This document shows positions 10,459-21,232 of a stretch of 64,000 nucleotides of DNA, piece by piece. Origin of the DNA: Spizellomyces sp. 'palustris' (Eukaryota > Chytridiomycota > Chytridiomycetes > Spizellomycetales > Spizellomycetaceae); NCBI GenBank assembly GCA_006535965.1, contig QEAR01000002.1, positions 661,193 through 725,192 of the forward strand, read 5' to 3'. Below the pieces are notes generated by a model. The model was given only the letters and a program-made list of their open reading frames with translations. It was not told where the DNA came from and ran no database searches. The position numbers and the translations under genes are program-made. How positions within the stretch are numbered: the stretch's first letter is position 1; each line of letters begins with the position of its first letter.

Positions 10459-11208
10459 CTAACAGCCTATCAGGGTCAGGATCGCCACAAGCACTGATTC
10501 TGGCTTAATATCGTAGTGACTTAACGGCTTGTCATTCTCCAATTGCTTTCTGGCAAAGATCAGCCTCAACATGTCGGGTGGCATACGTGCTTTATCTGCA
10601 ATCATGGACTTTATTTGAGTTACGCTGTCGGATTTCCGCACTGTTAACTGGAACCGGTCTCCTGTCATGGTTTCTACGAAAATCGGAAAGGGCATGCTTG
10701 AATCTGGTCCTTGCTTTATGTTTGCCTTCTGCGTGTCAGAACCGACGCTCTCGACTTTATCAGCCGCCGGCCAAATCTCCTCCCTCGGACTTTGGTGAAA
10801 TATCGACAAATACAGCTGACATGTCCTACTATATCTCTCCTGTCTTTCTTCATCCAGATCCCCGTCGGGGTTATGACCAATCACTTTCCCGCAGAATGCT
10901 TCACATTCTACACCGTATCGATTGGTATCCAAAATATGACAGTGCCACGCGAGATCAACTTCTAGCGAGGGTGATAACTTGGTTCCATCGTAGTCTTGAA
11001 CAGTTGCTTTGAGAACCAGAAAGCGAAGGTATTCGGCGACAATGGACATAGAAGCATGAAGAGTAAATTTATGATAGCGAATGAGGCGGGAGACGATGAG
11101 TTTGTAGTCGATGCGGTCAAGGCGAGACTCCAGCGTAGCGACGTCGGTTATGAGAGGGGAAGGGATATCGACGGGCGCTTTGTATTTCTCGTTATTATTC
11201 TTGACCAT
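10459..11208 (-). CDS. GRDP-like domain fused to a C-terminal ubiquitin-like domain
   Basis: This is an intronless 249-residue protein. Residues about 40-140 carry the glycine-rich-domain-protein (GRDP-like) signature: YLRFLVLKA, then VDLAWHCHILDT, then HNPDGDLDEE. The last about 77 residues are clearly ubiquitin-like (IFVETMTG, PPDMLRLIFARKQLE, LSHYDI). About half of the positions match ubiquitin, including the Lys48 context. Lys63 is replaced by Pro, and the end is LIGC instead of the conjugatable RGG. It is therefore probably a built-in interaction domain, not a conjugated modifier. Function is unknown. The two domains are in one uninterrupted frame, so the fusion is not a gene-prediction artefact. 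Confidence 0.8.
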   Translation of the reverse strand: MVKNNNEKYKAPVDIPSPLITDVATLESRLDRIDYKLIVSRLIRYHKFTLHASMSIVAEYLRFLVLKATVQDYDGTKLSPSLEVDLAWHCHILDTNRYGVECEAFCGKVIGHNPDGDLDEERQERYSRTCQLYLSIFHQSPREEIWPAADKVESVGSDTQKANIKQGPDSSMPFPIFVETMTGDRFQLTVRKSDSVTQIKSMIADKARMPPDMLRLIFARKQLENDKPLSHYDIKPESVLVAILTLIGC

Positions 11209-11605
11209 CTTTCCAATATCCTGAAGCTTTGGAGATCAGAAGAGTGGTAGACTGCCTCAAAAGGTCAATGAGAATAAGAGTTGTAATTTGGCGTCCGATG
11301 TGTTTATGAACGACACAATCGCGGAAGCTTCAAGGTGACATAATTTGAGCTGGATGCTATCCGTCGCTCGGTTTTCTTCCACGCAGGAGCAAGCCCCGCT
11401 TCAGAATTGTATGTGTGCCACGTACATACTGGCGTCAAATGCAATCATATATTGTGTTTAAAGGCATACCATCATTACGCTATCTAGAAAAATAATCACA
11501 TGTACACGAATAAAAAGATCTATTTCAAACAATGGCTGAACGAGCCACAGAGGGGTAGTGAACTACACCGGTCGGAATCTGCATAAACACAAAAAAGTAA
11601 TCAGC
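11209..11605. other. Intergenic region upstream of the GRDP/ubiquitin-like gene
   Basis: This is AT-rich sequence with no supported gene. It should hold the promoter of the gene to the left and the 3' flank of the ERT1-like gene to the right. Confidence 0.5.
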
Positions 11606-13141
11606 TTACCGATTGACATCAAACAAGCAAAAACGGACTACATACAATGGCAAAAAATTGCCAACAATCGCCAGTGGGACGTCAAAAATGTCCCGTTTGA
11701 TTGTAAAGCAAAACGCACAGGGTACGGGTCGACCAGATGGTGACAACAGTGTACTAGTTGTCATCACCGACTGTTGTGAATTGTCGAATGCGATCAAACT
11801 AAACTTTTCCCAATACTCCACCGCCGATGAATTGTCCATCAATTCATAAATGTAGCTCTTTTTCCCCAGCAATTGTTCCCGTGGCCACTGGGTAAGGATA
11901 GAAAACTCTTTTCCGACGAGTGCTATCTCGCCTGTTCGCCGCCAAACCACGGTTGGAGTGCCCGACGATCCGATGAGCTTGTCAAATTCCTGTTCGGTAA
12001 AAAGGTGAGAATAGATATATGCCTTGCACTCTTATAACCATATGGCATACCAATATAGTGCGTTGGAAGCATTTTTCCATAAAAACAAGATCTTCCTCTG
12101 ACAAGTTCATGATTTGCGCCATGAATGAAGGTCGGAATTGAGCCAACGCACGACAAATGCGCATGATATCATTCTTTTCCATTCTGGGGTAAGGTAGAGC
12201 ATATGAGATGTAATGTAACCTTGCTCATGATCAATATTTGCCAAATGACATACCGCTCCTTCACATGTCGTACCAGTGAATGGAATCCTTCTCGATAATC
12301 ATAGGAACGGAGCACATTTTTGTACACTCCACTCGTACGACTGTCAGCGTACAGATCGTCAGACCCGGTGACGGGGGAATTTGTAGTAGCCATCGACTCT
12401 CGCTGGCCAACACCTCCTGAATCGTCGCCGCCGCCATTCTGATCTGGGTCCAATCCATTCAGATCCATCTGGCCCCCCATTCCCATATCTCCCAGCGGGA
12501 AAGGGGAAGCATTGCCATTGGCCTCTCCGATAGGTGGAGCACCAAGCATATTGGAAAGGAATGAATATTCCAGGTTGACGGTTTTGGACCCAAAGTTGAA
12601 GTTTGGTGCGAGAGGAAAGCCAAGAAGCGACGAGTCCACGTTGTTCGTGGGTAGTGTTGTAGCGGAGGTATCTTGGGCTACTATATGGATCAGCAAGTAG
12701 CCTATGCACAATGCAATTGAGTATAGAAGAGCTTCACCTGATTGTTGGGTATTCGCTGACGGGGCTGGGGACGGCGTACTTGTTTGTGCTATAGAGTCTT
12801 GTCGAGGCAAATAAACAATTGCGTCAGGCAATTGGGACATGTGTGTCGTCTCATTTCCACCACCGCCCCGCAATCCAACGTACCATCGACATCCTGTAGG
12901 TATTTGGCCTTTTTTCGCACGCCGTCAGCGCATGTGGCGGCAAGGTCTCGTTTAACGCACCGAGAGCATGGTCGCACTAGAAATAGTCATACATACCGGT
13001 CCGTTGGTGTAAAATAGGAGAGGTAGTGAGAACTAGCAACATACTATCATCACAGGTCAAATGGGCCTTTTGGCAGTGTCCGCAAGCCCTAGAAGCCTTC
13101 TTTCGCTTGCTCTTTGGTGGGTCCGCTGGTGTTTCGACCAT
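11606..13141 (-). CDS. Zn2Cys6 transcription factor with PAS domain, ERT1/AcuK family
   Basis: This family activates gluconeogenic and non-fermentable-carbon genes in fungi. The 394-residue protein begins with a basic stretch (PKSKRKK). A complete binuclear zinc cluster follows, C-x2-C-x6-C-x5-C-x2-C-x8-C, spread over exons 1 and 2, then the hallmark [10 protein letters not shown] Ser/Pro/Gly-rich linker is followed by [18 protein letters not shown] and [13 protein letters not shown], and a PAS-like C-terminus ends near AIVGNFLP. Six exons, read leftwards: 13045-13141, 12884-12976, 12738-12788, 12254-12680, 12051-12183 and 11606-11989. The last 14 residues beyond FLP are unusual. ERT1 versus AcuK/AcuM orthology cannot be settled by eye. 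Confidence 0.87.
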
Positions 13142-14065
13142 GTTGTATACAAAAAATCGAGTGCACTAGTCTAACAGAGTTGAAGGCTACGAGTCTAGCT
13201 ATGCTCGCTAACTTATTTATCGTTGTCGAGGGCTTTGGTTTCCTAATGGTGGATGGCAATCTTGTTCGTCGTCGTCAGCTGGGAAAACGTTGGGCCTTGA
13301 AGTCTGAGTTGAAAACTAAAAGTGTGCCACGCGATGTATCACAATTAAGTTGCGCAGCCAGTGGTTAATATGGTTAGTATGGAAGAAATCCATTGTAAGC
13401 CGGTTCGAACGATAGCAAAGACGCTTCTTGCAATCGTCGCTTAAGCTTTCGTTGCTTCCGGCTTCGTTTCTTAAACAAAGTCGACCGGCTGTAGCTAGGA
13501 GATCGTTCGGCTCTCCTGGATTGGACAATGCTGACACAGTCATTATCGCTTTGTTGAAAGTTTGCCAACTCTGGCATGCTCATGTCCCTTTGAACAGATG
13601 AGGACAAGAAGAGCTTTAGGATTGCTTTGAAAAGGATGTTGAAGGATGTGTTGCAACACATCTCGGTCTCGCAAACAAGGACAAGGACAGCTTTTTGCAG
13701 ATTGTTGTGTTGCTCTGCTCTCCAAAAGTGTGTGATGTCTATCCTCGCACATTGAATGAGATTTGCAAATGTCTGAATCCTCTACATATTCCGTTCTCCC
13801 ATCCTATTGCAAAACAAGTGTGTAAAATGCCAAAACAAAGCATCCGTTCGTCGTCGTGAAGCAGAAACAGTCGTTTGAATGGAGCTCACGTCATTTGCCT
13901 TTGGATGATTCATGTGCACGCGTGCGCGTCTTCCCTGACCTTCCACAGCATTTCATCGCCTGGACAACTATAAAAAGGGCACCCGCTTCTTCTCCTCCCC
14001 TCCATCAGCTTTACCCGCTACTTTTACTTTTTACGTCCAATACTGTCACGTCCTCTCCAACCATC
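13142..14065. other. Intergenic region upstream of class I aldolase
   Basis: No confident gene. A minus-strand frame at 13374-13661 encodes up to 95 residues with a basic patch (KKRSRKQRKLKRRLQ), but has no support beyond being open. The right end holds the aldolase promoter. Confidence 0.4.
13969..13977 (+). promoter_or_regulatory. TATA box of the aldolase gene
   Basis: TATAAAAAG lies 97 bases before the aldolase ATG, followed by a pyrimidine-rich leader. This is a classic strong promoter layout for a glycolytic gene. Confidence 0.75.
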
Positions 14066-15418
14066 ATGTCCGCTGCTCCAGAAAAATACCGCAAAGAGCT
14101 TGCAGAGACTGCCAAAGCTATAGTTGCCCCTGGCAAGGGCATCCTGGCCGCGGATGAATCAACAGGAACTATTGGCAAGCGCTTTCAGAATATTCAGGTC
14201 GAGAATGTAGAAGAGAACCGGAGAGCGTATCGAGAATTGCTCTTCACGTCTGGCAAAGGTATACCCACTTTGAATGAAGCCTATTTTTGTGACGTCACGT
14301 TATATACATGATTGTATTTCTGCAGAAATTGCCCAGTATATTGGAGGTGTTATCATGTACGAAGAGACCTTGTTTCAGAAGACTCAGGATGGAAAACCTT
14401 TTCCACAAGTTCTGCAGGAACTTGGCATCATTGTCGGCATCAAGGTTGACAAAGGAACCGTTGAACTTTCGGGTACCAGTGGAGAAACCACGACGCAGGG
14501 ATTGGATAATCTAGCAGAGAGATGCCAGAAATATTACCAAGCGGGTGCGAGATTTGCTAAATGGTACATTCTGCAGTTCCAAAAGACGGTGTGTCAGGTT
14601 CCTGATAGTCCTTGTTCTGGGGCAGGCGATCAGTGCTAAAGATTGGGCCATGCATGCCATCAAAGCTGGCCATCTTGGAGAATGCAAACGTCCTTGCTCG
14701 TTACGCATCCATTTGCCAGGTAAGTTTGAAATTACATCATCAAGCAAGATCAACCATCTCGACTCAAATTGCCGCAGGCAAACGGTCTCGTTCCGATTGT
14801 AGAGCCCGAGATTCTGATGGACGGTGATCATGATCTGGAGCGCTCGGCTCAGGCCACCACCGAAGTCCTTAGCGCCGTGTTCAAAGCTTTGCACGACCAT
14901 CTTATTTTCCTGGAAGGCTCCCTCCTCAAGCCTAATATGGTCCTGCCCGGCTTTGACGCTCCCAAAAAGTATACTCCTCCGGATATTGCCAAGGCTACTG
15001 TGGCCACACTACGTCGTACTGTTCCACCCGCAGTCCCGGGTATTACCTTCCTGTCAGGTGGTCAATCTGAGGAGGACGCTACCATTAACCTCAACGAAAT
15101 CAATCGTGTTCCGGAAGTCAAGCCGTGGGCGTTAACGTTTTCTTATGGAAGAGCACTGCAAGCATCTGTCCTAAAGACCTGGAAGGGGAAAAAGGAGAAT
15201 GTGGAAGCCGCTCAGAAGGTGTTTATTGAACGAGCAAAAGCATGTTCTCTGGCAGCTTTGGGCAAGTATCAAGGAGGTGATAAAAGCTCGGGAGCTACAG
15301 AGAGCTTGTATGTGAAGGTAGGCCACGCTCAAGACTGACAACTTTTCAAGGCACAGGTTGTAGAGCTGGAAAGCTAACAATCATTCCGTGCCTTCCCTGA
15401 TAGGATTACAAGTACTGA
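14066..15418 (+). CDS. Fructose-1,6-bisphosphate aldolase, class I
   Basis: It cleaves fructose-1,6-bisphosphate into two triose phosphates in glycolysis. The 359-residue protein has the class I signatures [17 protein letters not shown], the Glu pair in VEPE (184/186), [11 protein letters not shown] with the Schiff-base Lys near 226, and [11 protein letters not shown] for phosphate binding. Five exons are 14066-14258, 14326-14563, 14626-14719, 14778-15317 and a 15-nt last exon 15404-15418 encoding DYKY. Dikarya normally use the unrelated zinc-dependent class II enzyme, so this class is noteworthy. Introns and surrounding codon style match the neighbours, which argues against recent bacterial transfer. 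Confidence 0.96.
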
Positions 15419-15774
15419 ACTTTATCGCGGATGCTTTGGAGTTTTCTTGAGAAGGGGTATTGGTGTGCATTACTTGTATATGGTTGTGTTTTGGCGAATA
15501 AAGATATGAGCTTCCTCAAAAGTTCTTCTCATCGTACCCATAACAGATTTCAGCGCTGATTGGGTATCTATAAAGCAGCGTATTGACACATCTTGCAAGA
15601 GCACCTTTTCCAAGAAGGCCTGCAAAGCACTCATGAAACATGATGATGAGGCATGTGGCTTGACGCTAAGCCCCAACCGTGACACAGCAATGTGGCGTGG
15701 AGGAATCACCGTTGCAGGCTAAACGAAACTATCCCAAACTTTTGCAAATCCATTCATATATACCTCTCACAACC
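15419..15774. other. Intergenic region between aldolase and SKP1
   Basis: Aldolase 3' flank and SKP1 promoter. No gene seen. A TATATA sequence lies about 20 bases before the SKP1 ATG. Confidence 0.5.
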
Positions 15775-16410
15775 ATGCCAGTCGTGCTCCAAGCCTCCGA
15801 TAACCAGCAGTTCACCATTGAGAAGGCCGTCGCGGAGCGCTCTATGCTCCTCAAGAACATGCTAGAAGACGTGGGTGACGCTGGAGAACCGATCCCCCTG
15901 CCCAACGTAGCAGGATTGATCCTCAAAAAAGTCATTGAATACTGCGAACACCACAAGGAAGATCCCGTTCCGTCCGCTGAAGAAGACAAGGATGCGTTTG
16001 AGTCGTCGCGAAGAAAAGCGGATGATATCGACGAGTGGGACGCGCAGTTTATCAAGGTTGGGAATGAGGAGCTCTTTGAAATTATCTTGGCTGCGAATTA
16101 CCTAGATATCAAGCCACTGCTGGATTTGGGATGTAAGACTGTTGCCAACATGATCAAGGGAAAGGTAATGGTCTTTTTTTTTATCAATTTATGTGAGTCT
16201 GAGGTAAACAAGAATTGACGCGCGAAAAACTAGACCCCAGAGCAAATCAGAGAAATGTTCAACATTGAGAATGATTTCACACCCGAAGAAGAAGATCAGA
16301 TTAGGAGGTAAATATTTTGGGCTTTCTGTAACCGTTAGGTATATTTGTGATCTAACCTGGTAAAATGACTTTTGCTCAATAGGGAAAACGAGTGGGCTGC
16401 AGATGCTTGA
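15775..16410 (+). CDS. SKP1: SCF ubiquitin-ligase subunit Skp1
   Basis: This adaptor links F-box proteins to cullin in SCF ubiquitin ligases. The 163-residue protein has the N-terminal BTB/POZ-like fold and the conserved C-terminal F-box-binding region ([22 protein letters not shown], then [11 protein letters not shown] and the terminal ENEWA). Three exons, 15775-16164, 16234-16307 and 16383-16410, close in phase. Two F-box-like proteins, one with ankyrin and one with WD40 repeats, are encoded in the same window. Confidence 0.96.
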
Positions 16411-16748
16411 GACTCTTACCAACTGGGGCTTGCGTGTGGGCTTTGTAAATGATGGAGTTTTTTTTTTTGATGGATGTTTTCTTCCAAGATTGCGCATTGG
16501 GCGGTACTATTTATTCCTCATTGCAATTGACATGAGATTCCTCGTTGTTATAAACTTTCTTCTCCAAACGCGTCGAAATGGACAATCCGACATTAAACAA
16601 CTGGAAAAGTGAAGAGAAAGTCTGTTTTTACCAAGCTCGCTTCGAGATCCCAACTCTGTTCATGTCCGGAGCAGACACGCCATCAACAATATACATATAC
16701 ATCCGGATGGGATTGGACAGCAGATCTATTCAAAATAAACACTTTCCA
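16411..16748. other. Convergent 3' intergenic region of SKP1 and SF3B4
   Basis: No gene seen. The two genes on either side converge here, so only terminators are expected. Confidence 0.5.
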
Positions 16749-17945
16749 TTATCGACCAGCACCCCATTGTGGTGGTGGAGGAGGAAAATGACCTTGTGGA
16801 AACCCTTGCTGCGACGGGAAGCCCTGGCCTGGGAAGGGTGGTGGCGGCATGGGTGGTCGGCCAGGGAATGCAGGAGGAGGACCTGGTGGGCGTTCTGAAT
16901 CAAGGATGCAAGATTAATAAGGATTGTAAACCTATTGCAGTCATGACATAAAATAATACGCACGCATAGGGGGAGGACCAGGTGGCATAGGACGTGGAGG
17001 CGGCGGCTGAAATCCGCCTGGCGGGGGTCCAGGAGGAAATCCTCCAAATGGTGGCACTGGTGGACGGCCCATGAAAGGCTGTGGGGCTGCTGCTTGGGGT
17101 ACGGGTGGTGCCATTTGCATCGGTGCAGGAGGACCAGGCATTGCCACCGGCACAGCAGGCATTCCTGGTCGCCCAGGAATATCGGCAAAGAACCGGTTCG
17201 GCAGATGTGCAGGTTGATTTCTCCGCGCTTGCGCGGCCAGCAATCGTTCCGCGGCGCTTCCATGCCGCTCTCCTTTTCCATCCTTCTTGAATGCATATGA
17301 CACCGTAATCGCCTTATTCATCAAGTACTGCCCATTCATTGCCTCAATCGCCGCGTCTGAAGAGTCAAAATTATCGAATGCTACAAATCCGTATCCCTTA
17401 GAGTTGCCTGTATCCGGATCCCGAGCGACCTTGGGTGTTTGTACAATAACACCGAACGCAGAGAAGGTATCGTATAGCAGTTTTTCGTCCACATCTGGAT
17501 CCAAATTTCCGATGAAGAGGGACGCACCAACTTCGAGGTTCTTTTTGTCAGATGTTGCTTTGTTTACTCGTATCGGTTTACCAAAGAGTTTGATCATGTT
17601 CATAATCTTATGCATGGCATTGCCGGTCAGGCTAGTCAACTATAACACAAGAACTCTGTTCTCTTACCTTGATCGCATACTCGGCATCTTCCTCCGACAT
17701 GTACTCCACAAACCCGTATCCCTGATGCTGCTGAGTGACACGGTCTTTTGGCAAATGTACATTGACTAGTAATAGTTATTAGCTCGATGTAAGAGCTAGT
17801 AAGCGACAGGTCGGCACGTTGGAAACCCACCCACTGGCCCTGCTTGCAGCATCAACTCCCACAATAATCCTTCAGACACCCGATCATCCACATTTCCGAC
17901 ATATACCGTGGCGTCTTGATTTCGTTCCTCGGGACGGTTGGACAT
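16749..17945 (-). CDS. SF3B4: Splicing factor 3B subunit 4 (SAP49/Hsh49)
   Basis: This U2 snRNP SF3b component binds pre-mRNA near the branch site. The 344-residue protein has two RRM domains. RRM1 (about 13-90) begins [14 protein letters not shown] and has [11 protein letters not shown]2 (about 111-188) has [15 protein letters not shown] and KGYGFVAF. A Pro/Gly/Met-rich tail from about 230 is the SF3B4 hallmark. Exons read leftwards: 17831-17945, 17668-17765, 16964-17639 and 16749-16894. The intron-dense genome makes a complete SF3b complex expected. Confidence 0.95.
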
Positions 17946-18155
17946 GTCTGAAGCTACTCTTTAGCGTTCAGTGCTACTGGTGATGGGTCAAAACGTTGGG
18001 ATTGATCACAAACTGCAGGGTCGTCTGTGAGTTGTGGACCTTGGCTTGTTGCTTGGCAACTGCATCGGATCCAGTGAATGTTAATCACTCTTGGCTTCTC
18101 GTTGATCTGGCCTTTCTCTGGTCCTTTGTTACGTCCGCATTAGCTAGCGGTTAAA

Positions 18156-19548
18156 ATGGCATCTGAATCAACGCCCAGAAAGAGAAAACTGCCAATAAAA
18201 GATGCCAAGGTGTCGAACGTTTCAAAAAAAATGAACGGGTATGGTTTGTTCGCAGCGCGATTCAAAGATCTACTTGTCTCTTACACCCATTTTTGCATTC
18301 AGCGAGAGTGTAAGCGACAAGCAAGCAGCAGACTGGGCAGCGGCTCGTTTAGAAGCGGCCATGATGGCACGGCTAGGATTTGGAGGAGCTTCCGGCAGGA
18401 AGCGAAAAGCCCACGAAAACAGTAGCGAGCCTATCTCGAAAGCCATTATAGCGAAACGGAAGAAAGTTGACGGTATTGAAGAAGAGGGCGAGGACGGGGA
18501 TGGAGAATCAGTGTCAGATGAAGATTTTGAACCAGGAAGGGGTTCGGGTGCTGGAAGTGAGTCCGAGTCTGAGAATGACGTGGAGGTGGCAGCGGGTAGC
18601 GGCCATGTTCTAGAGGATATGCGATCCGATGATGACGAATGGGACGGTGAATACGATGACGATTTAGAGGAAGACAACGACAGCGATGAGGACACCAGCG
18701 AACAAGAGAAATTCCTCTCAACGGTCACTGCCACCGGCCCGGAAGTGGTTGTATTCCAAGACACCAGCGCACAGCGAAGTGCACCCGTGGGTAGCAAAGG
18801 TGACTGGAAAACCTTCATGTCATCCAATATTAGCAAACTTTCCGGAGAGGGAAAACCAACAAACCTTACAAAAGAAGAAGCCGACCAGGAAGAACAGGAC
18901 AATCAACATGACCGGGATCTGATGGAGCTACTCAAGACCACGAAGCTCATTGAAGAGTACAATGCCTCCCAACTTGCTGGGACGGATAGGCGAAAGTATA
19001 TGCAGGAGAAGTTGGTAGAGCTTGGTGCCAAACCAGCCAAACCTAAAGCACCAAGAGCAATACGCATGGGAATGGAACTGAAAGAAAAAGAACGTGCTGC
19101 CAAACGACTAGAAGAGGTGCGTTGAGAGTGGATGTTCTTGGGCCCCGCTGTATTTGTGACGTCTAAAGCGCTCTTCTTGTAGGCCAAGAATATGGGGACA
19201 TATCACTCTTCACTGAAAGCCCAAATCATGGGCGAAGCGGGCAAAAAGGAAAAGGAAAGCAAAGTAAAGCGAATAAAGGAGCGAGTGAAGGCTCGTAGCA
19301 GAGGGATTGACGGTGGATTTGGAACATTTAGGAATGGAACGCTGCATGTATCAAAGGAAGATATTGAGGCAGTTGAAAAGGCAAGCAGTAGAGGGCGGGG
19401 GCGGGGGCGAGGCCGAGGCCGGGGTAGAGGAAGAGGAGGAAGTAGAGGAGGAGGAGGGGATCGAGGAGGAGGAGGGAGTAGGGGAAGAGGAAGAGGAAGA
19501 GGAAGGGGAATTCCCTCTAAGCTTGCTGGTCGTAAGGATCGATGGTAG
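18156..19548 (+). CDS. FAF1/C1orf131-like rRNA-processing protein with RGG tail
   Basis: The 420-residue nucleolar-type protein resembles yeast Faf1 (40S precursor processing), mainly in the C-terminal half: LLKTTKLIEEYNASQL, DRRKYMQEKLVELGAKP, IRMGMELKEKERAAK. The middle is an Asp/Glu/Ser-rich acidic region. The last 50 residues are Arg-Gly repeats (RGG-box type) encoded by an almost pure purine tract at 19390-19520. Exons are 18156-18238, 18303-19116 and 19183-19548. The RGG extension is not part of the yeast protein as I know it. Assignment rests on the C-terminal motif pattern. Confidence 0.72.
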
Positions 19549-19698
19549 TTTGTGGCTCATTAACTTACAATGCAATAACTATTTATTTCAATCAAATTGG
19601 CATCTCAACACAGGGAGATCTCAGGATACACGTTAATGCATAATGTCAATACTATTTATACAATGGTCTAAGAATACTGATCGAGCGCGATGATAATT

Positions 19699-21070
19699 CT
19701 ACTCTTGCAGAAGCTTTCTTAGTCTGTTTAGCAACACGTCGTTTTCCTTTTCCGTCCCAACAGTAATCCTAACACATCCCTCACAGCCCAACTCAGTTCC
19801 ACGATACCTCACTACAACCCCTTCTGACTCTGCCAATGCCTTGTAGATACTGAATGCTCGTTGGTTGTCAGGCGTATCGTTGGATCCCAAAATTGGCGCC
19901 AAGACAAAGTTGGCGTGGTTACCCCCAATAATCTGCCCAATCCCTTTCAGTTTGCTTAGCTCGTCGATTAGGTGGGACCGTTCTGCAAGGATCCGTCGGA
20001 TGTGTTCGTGCATTTGGGCAACGCCTTCGTCGGTCAATGCGGAGCGGGCCAGGATGGAGCTTGGTGTGGAAATGTTATATGGTGCCTTTGTGTTGTTGAA
20101 GATTTGAGCTATCTCTGGTGACGAGATAGCAACACCAAGTCTAAGTTGAGGGGGATTCCAAGGTTAGTTCTACTCTGTAGTTTCCCAAAGGTCATTCAAT
20201 TAGATAAGAACCTGATTCCTGCAAGACCAAAAGCCTTGGAAAGGGTTTGTGTCACGATCAAGTTTGGATATTCGGTAACCCATGGCGCAACACTAGACCC
20301 TTTTGGGCAGAAATCGACATAGGCTTCATCCACGACAACTACCCCGGTAAACCCTTCATAGTCCAAGATTTCCTTGATGTCCTCAGGGTTAAGAAGCGTT
20401 CCAGTAGGGTTGCCCGGTGAACACAAAAAGATCACTTTAATCGATGGGTCGGCATCCACAGCTTTCTTGATCTGCAAGTGATATGAGTTGATACATCTTC
20501 TCAAGTTGCCAAGTGCTCCAGTCTCACCTCATTTGTCTTCAATTGAAACTTCCCACCTTCCACATCCAACGGCACTTTGACTACCTCCACATCATTGATC
20601 TGTGCACAAACCGAGTACATTCCGTAAGTCGGGGGGCATATCAGCACCTTATCCCTAGCAGGTACACAGAAGACTCGTATTATGAGATCCAAGCTCTCAT
20701 CAGATCCTACGCCCAAGAAGAAGTGTTCGGTAGAGGGAAGCCCGCGGAATTGTGCCAGCGACTGCTTGATTTCTTTTTGGTACGGGTCAGGGTAACGCTC
20801 GAGGTGAGTGTCTGTATAGCTAGGGTTGCTGAGAGCGGGAAGTGGTGGTTGATGACCGGCCGGCAAAGATGGTCCAAAGGAGTTTTCGTTGGCGTCAAGT
20901 AAAATGCCAGTCGAGTAGTCGTCTCTGGCGCATCGGTAGGGCTGTTCTCAGCCAAAATGAAATGAGAAATGGTTGATAGGGCCGGATATAGACGACGTCA
21001 GAGCAAGTACCTTCAAAGCCCAAATATTGGGACGAACTACTGCCTTCAGAGAAAACCGTTCACGAGCCAT
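19699..21070 (-). CDS. HIS5: Histidinol-phosphate aminotransferase
   Basis: This PLP enzyme converts imidazole-acetol phosphate to L-histidinol phosphate in histidine synthesis. The 391-residue protein has VRPNIWALKPY, DANENSFGP, GVGSDESLDL, CSPGNPTG, VVDEAY (Asp206) and TQTLSKAFGLAGIR with the PLP Lys237. Exons read leftwards: 21011-21070, 20528-20941, 20212-20471 and 19699-20140. The chosen start MARERFSLKAVVRPN fits the family. The frame is also open to an ATG at 21181, which would leave 51 bases to the divergent MTR3 start. Confidence 0.95.
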
Positions 21071-21232
21071 AGCGTAAATTAAACCCGGTGGAAGTGATTT
21101 GGGCGACGCTGCGAGCGCCGAGTTGAGCTGTGAGATGATCGGCATCTCGAAGTTACCATGCCAACAAGATGCGTCATCCATGATTCTGCAGATTCATCCT
21201 CGTCCACTTTCAAAATAAACAAAGTGCAAGCC

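Noticed and set aside
13374-13661. 95-codon basic minus-strand frame
   Set aside because: No start context, splice or homology support; kept only as a remark in the intergenic entry.
18270-18902. 210-codon minus-strand Ser-rich frame
   Set aside because: Antisense of the acidic Asp/Glu/Ser region of the FAF1-like gene; composition follows from that.
21071-21181. Longer N-terminus for HIS5 from the ATG at 21181
   Set aside because: The family begins close to the VRPNI motif; the longer form would leave only 51 bases to MTR3.
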